A stretch of 19,280 nt of DNA. It comes from Hydrogenophaga sp. (GTDB lineage Bacteria; Pseudomonadota; Gammaproteobacteria; Burkholderiales; Burkholderiaceae). The stretch is taken from contig JALOSH010000032.1 in the NCBI GenBank assembly GCA_025458545.1, positions 1 to 19,280 on the forward strand, given 5' to 3'. Under the pieces are notes generated by a model. That model had not been told where the DNA came from and did not search any database. It was given only the letters and a program-made list of their open reading frames with translations. Positions 17,716-19,280 of this stretch are shown here, piece after piece. Numbering within the stretch: the first letter of the stretch is position 1; the number at the start of each line of letters is the position of its first letter. The translations under genes and the position numbers were made by a program.

Positions 17716-18123
17716 TTAAACATTCAGGTTACGCGAAGCAAAAGCTTCGCCATGCTCGATACATACGTTGCTTGGATAGCAAGGAATCACAAGCACATCC
17801 TCAAGCAAACAATCTGGATAAATCCAACGGTTCCAGTTGGCTTTGAGCCAACTCACAGACAGCGATCGCGCATCCTCACGAAATTTGGACTCGACCGGAA
17901 GGTGAACCAATGTGAGCCCAGCCTTATAGCCAGTGCAAACCATCAGACTTAGCCCACTGGGGGAATCCGTGCGCTCCAAGCACATCAGGTCGACGATCTG
18001 CTCATACGGCCACTTTGCAGAAGTGATCCGAAAAACCGATCCTCGCCAAAGTTCCCGCGATGTCATATCAAACAACGAAAGCCAAATCGCACGTTGAGGT
18101 GTAGCGGCCCCTGCTGTTTCCAT
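17716..18123 (-). CDS. Imm45-like immunity protein inserted in the pcc operon
   Basis: The 135-residue soluble protein resembles the Imm45 family of predicted immunity proteins of polymorphic toxin systems: WRGSVFRI, KWPYEQIVDLM, GLSLMVCTGYKAGLTLVHLP, SLSVSWLKANWNRWIYPD, then a hydrophobic strand VLVIPC. This is from memory of the family pattern, not a search. Start ATG 18123 has AAGGG 9 nt upstream; TTG 18129 is too near that site. It sits 19 bp after pccB and 12 bp before pccA, so it is co-transcribed. A hand count gives about 51% GC over 17761-18120 against 68% in a pccA sample (16681-16740), suggesting later acquisition. No toxin gene is in the window, so it is an orphan here. Confidence 0.75.
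   Translation of the reverse strand: METAGAATPQRAIWLSLFDMTSRELWRGSVFRITSAKWPYEQIVDLMCLERTDSPSGLSLMVCTGYKAGLTLVHLPVESKFREDARSLSVSWLKANWNRWIYPDCLLEDVLVIPCYPSNVCIEHGEAFASRNLNV
17733..17750 (-). repeat. Perfect hairpin at the 3' end of the immunity-like gene
   Basis: GCGAAGC-AAAA-GCTTCGC is a 7-bp perfect stem with a 4-nt loop, ending 29 nt before the pccA start codon. In the mRNA it lies just upstream of the pccA ribosome binding site. Confidence 0.55.
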
Positions 18124-18142
18124 ATTCAAATGCCCTTTGCAT

Positions 18143-19280
18143 TCACAGCGGAATGTTCCCGTGCTTGCGCCACGGGTTTTCCAACTTCTTGTCCTTGAGC
18201 ATCACCAGCGAACGGCAGATGCGCTTGCGGGTCTCGTGCGGCAGGATCACGTCATCGATGAAGCCGCGCGCGCCAGCCACGAACGGGTTGGCGAAACGCG
18301 CCTTGTACTCGGCTTCCTTGGCGGCCAGCTTGGCCGGGTCGCCCTTGTCTTCGCGGAAGATGATCTCGACCGCGCCCTTGGCGCCCATCACCGCGATCTC
18401 GGCGTTGGGCCAGGCAAAGTTCACATCACCGCGCAGGTGCTTGGAACTCATCACGTCGTACGCGCCGCCGTAAGCCTTGCGGGTGATCACGGTGATCTTC
18501 GGCACGGTGCACTCGGCGTAGGCGTAGAGCAGCTTGGCACCGTGTTTGATGATGCCGCCGTACTCCTGCGAGGTGCCGGGCATAAAGCCGGGCACATCGA
18601 CAAAGGTGATCACGGGAATGTTGAAGGCGTCACAGAAACGAACAAAGCGCGCGGCCTTGGTGCTGCTCTTGATGTCCAGGCAACCCGCCAGCACCAGCGG
18701 CTGGTTGGCCACGATGCCGACCGTCTGGCCGTCCATGCGCGCGAAGCCGATCAGGATGTTCTTCGCATACTCCGGCTGCAGCTCGAAGAAGTCACCGTCG
18801 TCCACCGTCTTGACGATCAGCTCCTTCATGTCGTAGGGCTTGTTCGGGTTGTCCGGCACCAGCGTGTCGAGGCTCAGGTCCATGCGATCGATCGGGTCGC
18901 CGCTGGGGCGCACGGGGGCCTTTTCGCGGTTGTTGAGCGGCAGGTAGTTGTAGAGGCGGCGCAGCATCAGCAGCGCTTCCACATCGTTCTCGAACGCGAG
19001 GTCAGCCACGCCGCTCTTGGTGGTGTGCGTCACGGCGCCGCCCAGTTCTTCGGCGGTCACCTCTTCGTGTGTCACGGTCTTCACCACCTCGGGGCCGGTC
19101 ACGAACATGTAGCTCGAATCCTTGACCATGAAGATGAAGTCGGTCATGGCGGGCGAATACACCGCGCCGCCGGCCGAGGGACCCATGATCATGCTGATCT
19201 GCGGCACCACGCCGCTGGCCATCACGTTGCGCTGGAACACGTCTGCATAACCGCCGAGCGAGGCCACGCCCTCCTGGATG
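18143..19280 (-). CDS. pccB: Propionyl-CoA carboxylase beta subunit (5' part missing)
   Basis: Carboxyltransferase subunit that moves CO2 from biotin to propionyl-CoA, giving methylmalonyl-CoA. The 378 C-terminal residues of an enzyme of about 510 are present; the N-terminal ~130 lie outside. Motifs: [18 protein letters not shown] (first oxyanion/acyl-CoA site), [19 protein letters not shown], and in the C-half [21 protein letters not shown] with [10 protein letters not shown] (biotin-side oxyanion site), ending [11 protein letters not shown]. The frame is open to the window edge, so an internal GTG at 19267 is not a start. It is the upstream gene of the pccB, immunity gene, pccA, VOC operon. 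Confidence 0.94.
   Translation of the reverse strand, partial: IQEGVASLGGYADVFQRNVMASGVVPQISMIMGPSAGGAVYSPAMTDFIFMVKDSSYMFVTGPEVVKTVTHEEVTAEELGGAVTHTTKSGVADLAFENDVEALLMLRRLYNYLPLNNREKAPVRPSGDPIDRMDLSLDTLVPDNPNKPYDMKELIVKTVDDGDFFELQPEYAKNILIGFARMDGQTVGIVANQPLVLAGCLDIKSSTKAARFVRFCDAFNIPVITFVDVPGFMPGTSQEYGGIIKHGAKLLYAYAECTVPKITVITRKAYGGAYDVMSSKHLRGDVNFAWPNAEIAVMGAKGAVEIIFREDKGDPAKLAAKEAEYKARFANPFVAGARGFIDDVILPHETRKRICRSLVMLKDKKLENPWRKHGNIPL

Overview
The window looks like chromosomal DNA of a GC-rich betaproteobacterium, most likely Burkholderiales and probably Comamonadaceae (Hydrogenophaga- or Acidovorax-like). This is inferred from protein style, from the linked rlmE-ftsH pair beside a divergent yhbY, from a PHB depolymerase with a Cys nucleophile, from the pcc gene cluster, and from a GC-rich dispersed-type repeat of a kind I recognise from that family. 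No database search was possible. No tRNA, rRNA, CRISPR array or insertion sequence was seen, and no gene-free stretch exceeds 200 bases.

Layout. 1-1776 (minus): 5' part of ftsH (TTG start) behind rlmE. 1815-5057 (plus): yhbY, a broken M3 oligopeptidase gene (prlC-like) and a secreted DUF4124-glutaredoxin protein. 5081-5752 (minus): rpiA, divergent from pyrD (5794-6873, plus). 6874-7937 (minus): a broken FAD-dependent oxidoreductase gene whose stop codon abuts that of pyrD. 8076-11686 (plus): tyrB, a strong terminator, phaZ and rsxB. 11709-14030 (minus): a chemoreceptor with a sigma-28-type promoter, preceded by a small unknown gene (14130-14474, minus). 14620-15003 (plus): a small cupin gene and a bidirectional terminator. 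15080-19280 (minus): the operon pccB, an Imm45-like immunity gene, pccA and a VOC gene.

How the genes fit together. Most are housekeeping: rRNA methylation and ribosome assembly (rlmE, yhbY), membrane proteolysis (ftsH), pentose phosphate and pyrimidine pathways (rpiA, pyrD), and amino-acid transamination (tyrB). PhaZ mobilises stored polyhydroxybutyrate, and PccA/PccB carboxylate propionyl-CoA, so the carbon-storage and short-acyl-CoA genes suggest a PHA-accumulating heterotroph. The chemoreceptor implies motility.

What stands out. (1) Two unrelated genes about 3.5 kb apart each carry a short internal deletion of 3n+1 nt that removes a conserved block; in prlC this includes the zinc-binding HExxH. 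Either both genes are decaying or the assembly has two local errors. (2) A lower-GC orphan immunity-type gene sits inside the pcc operon. (3) The VOC gene takes its first ~33 codons from a repeat-like element and overlaps the pccA stop codon (ATGA). (4) PhaZ carries a histone-H1-like basic tail. (5) The chemoreceptor has a second, cytoplasmic Cache-like domain at its C-terminus. I did not find a clearly new multi-gene system; the immunity gene in the pcc operon is the best lead.
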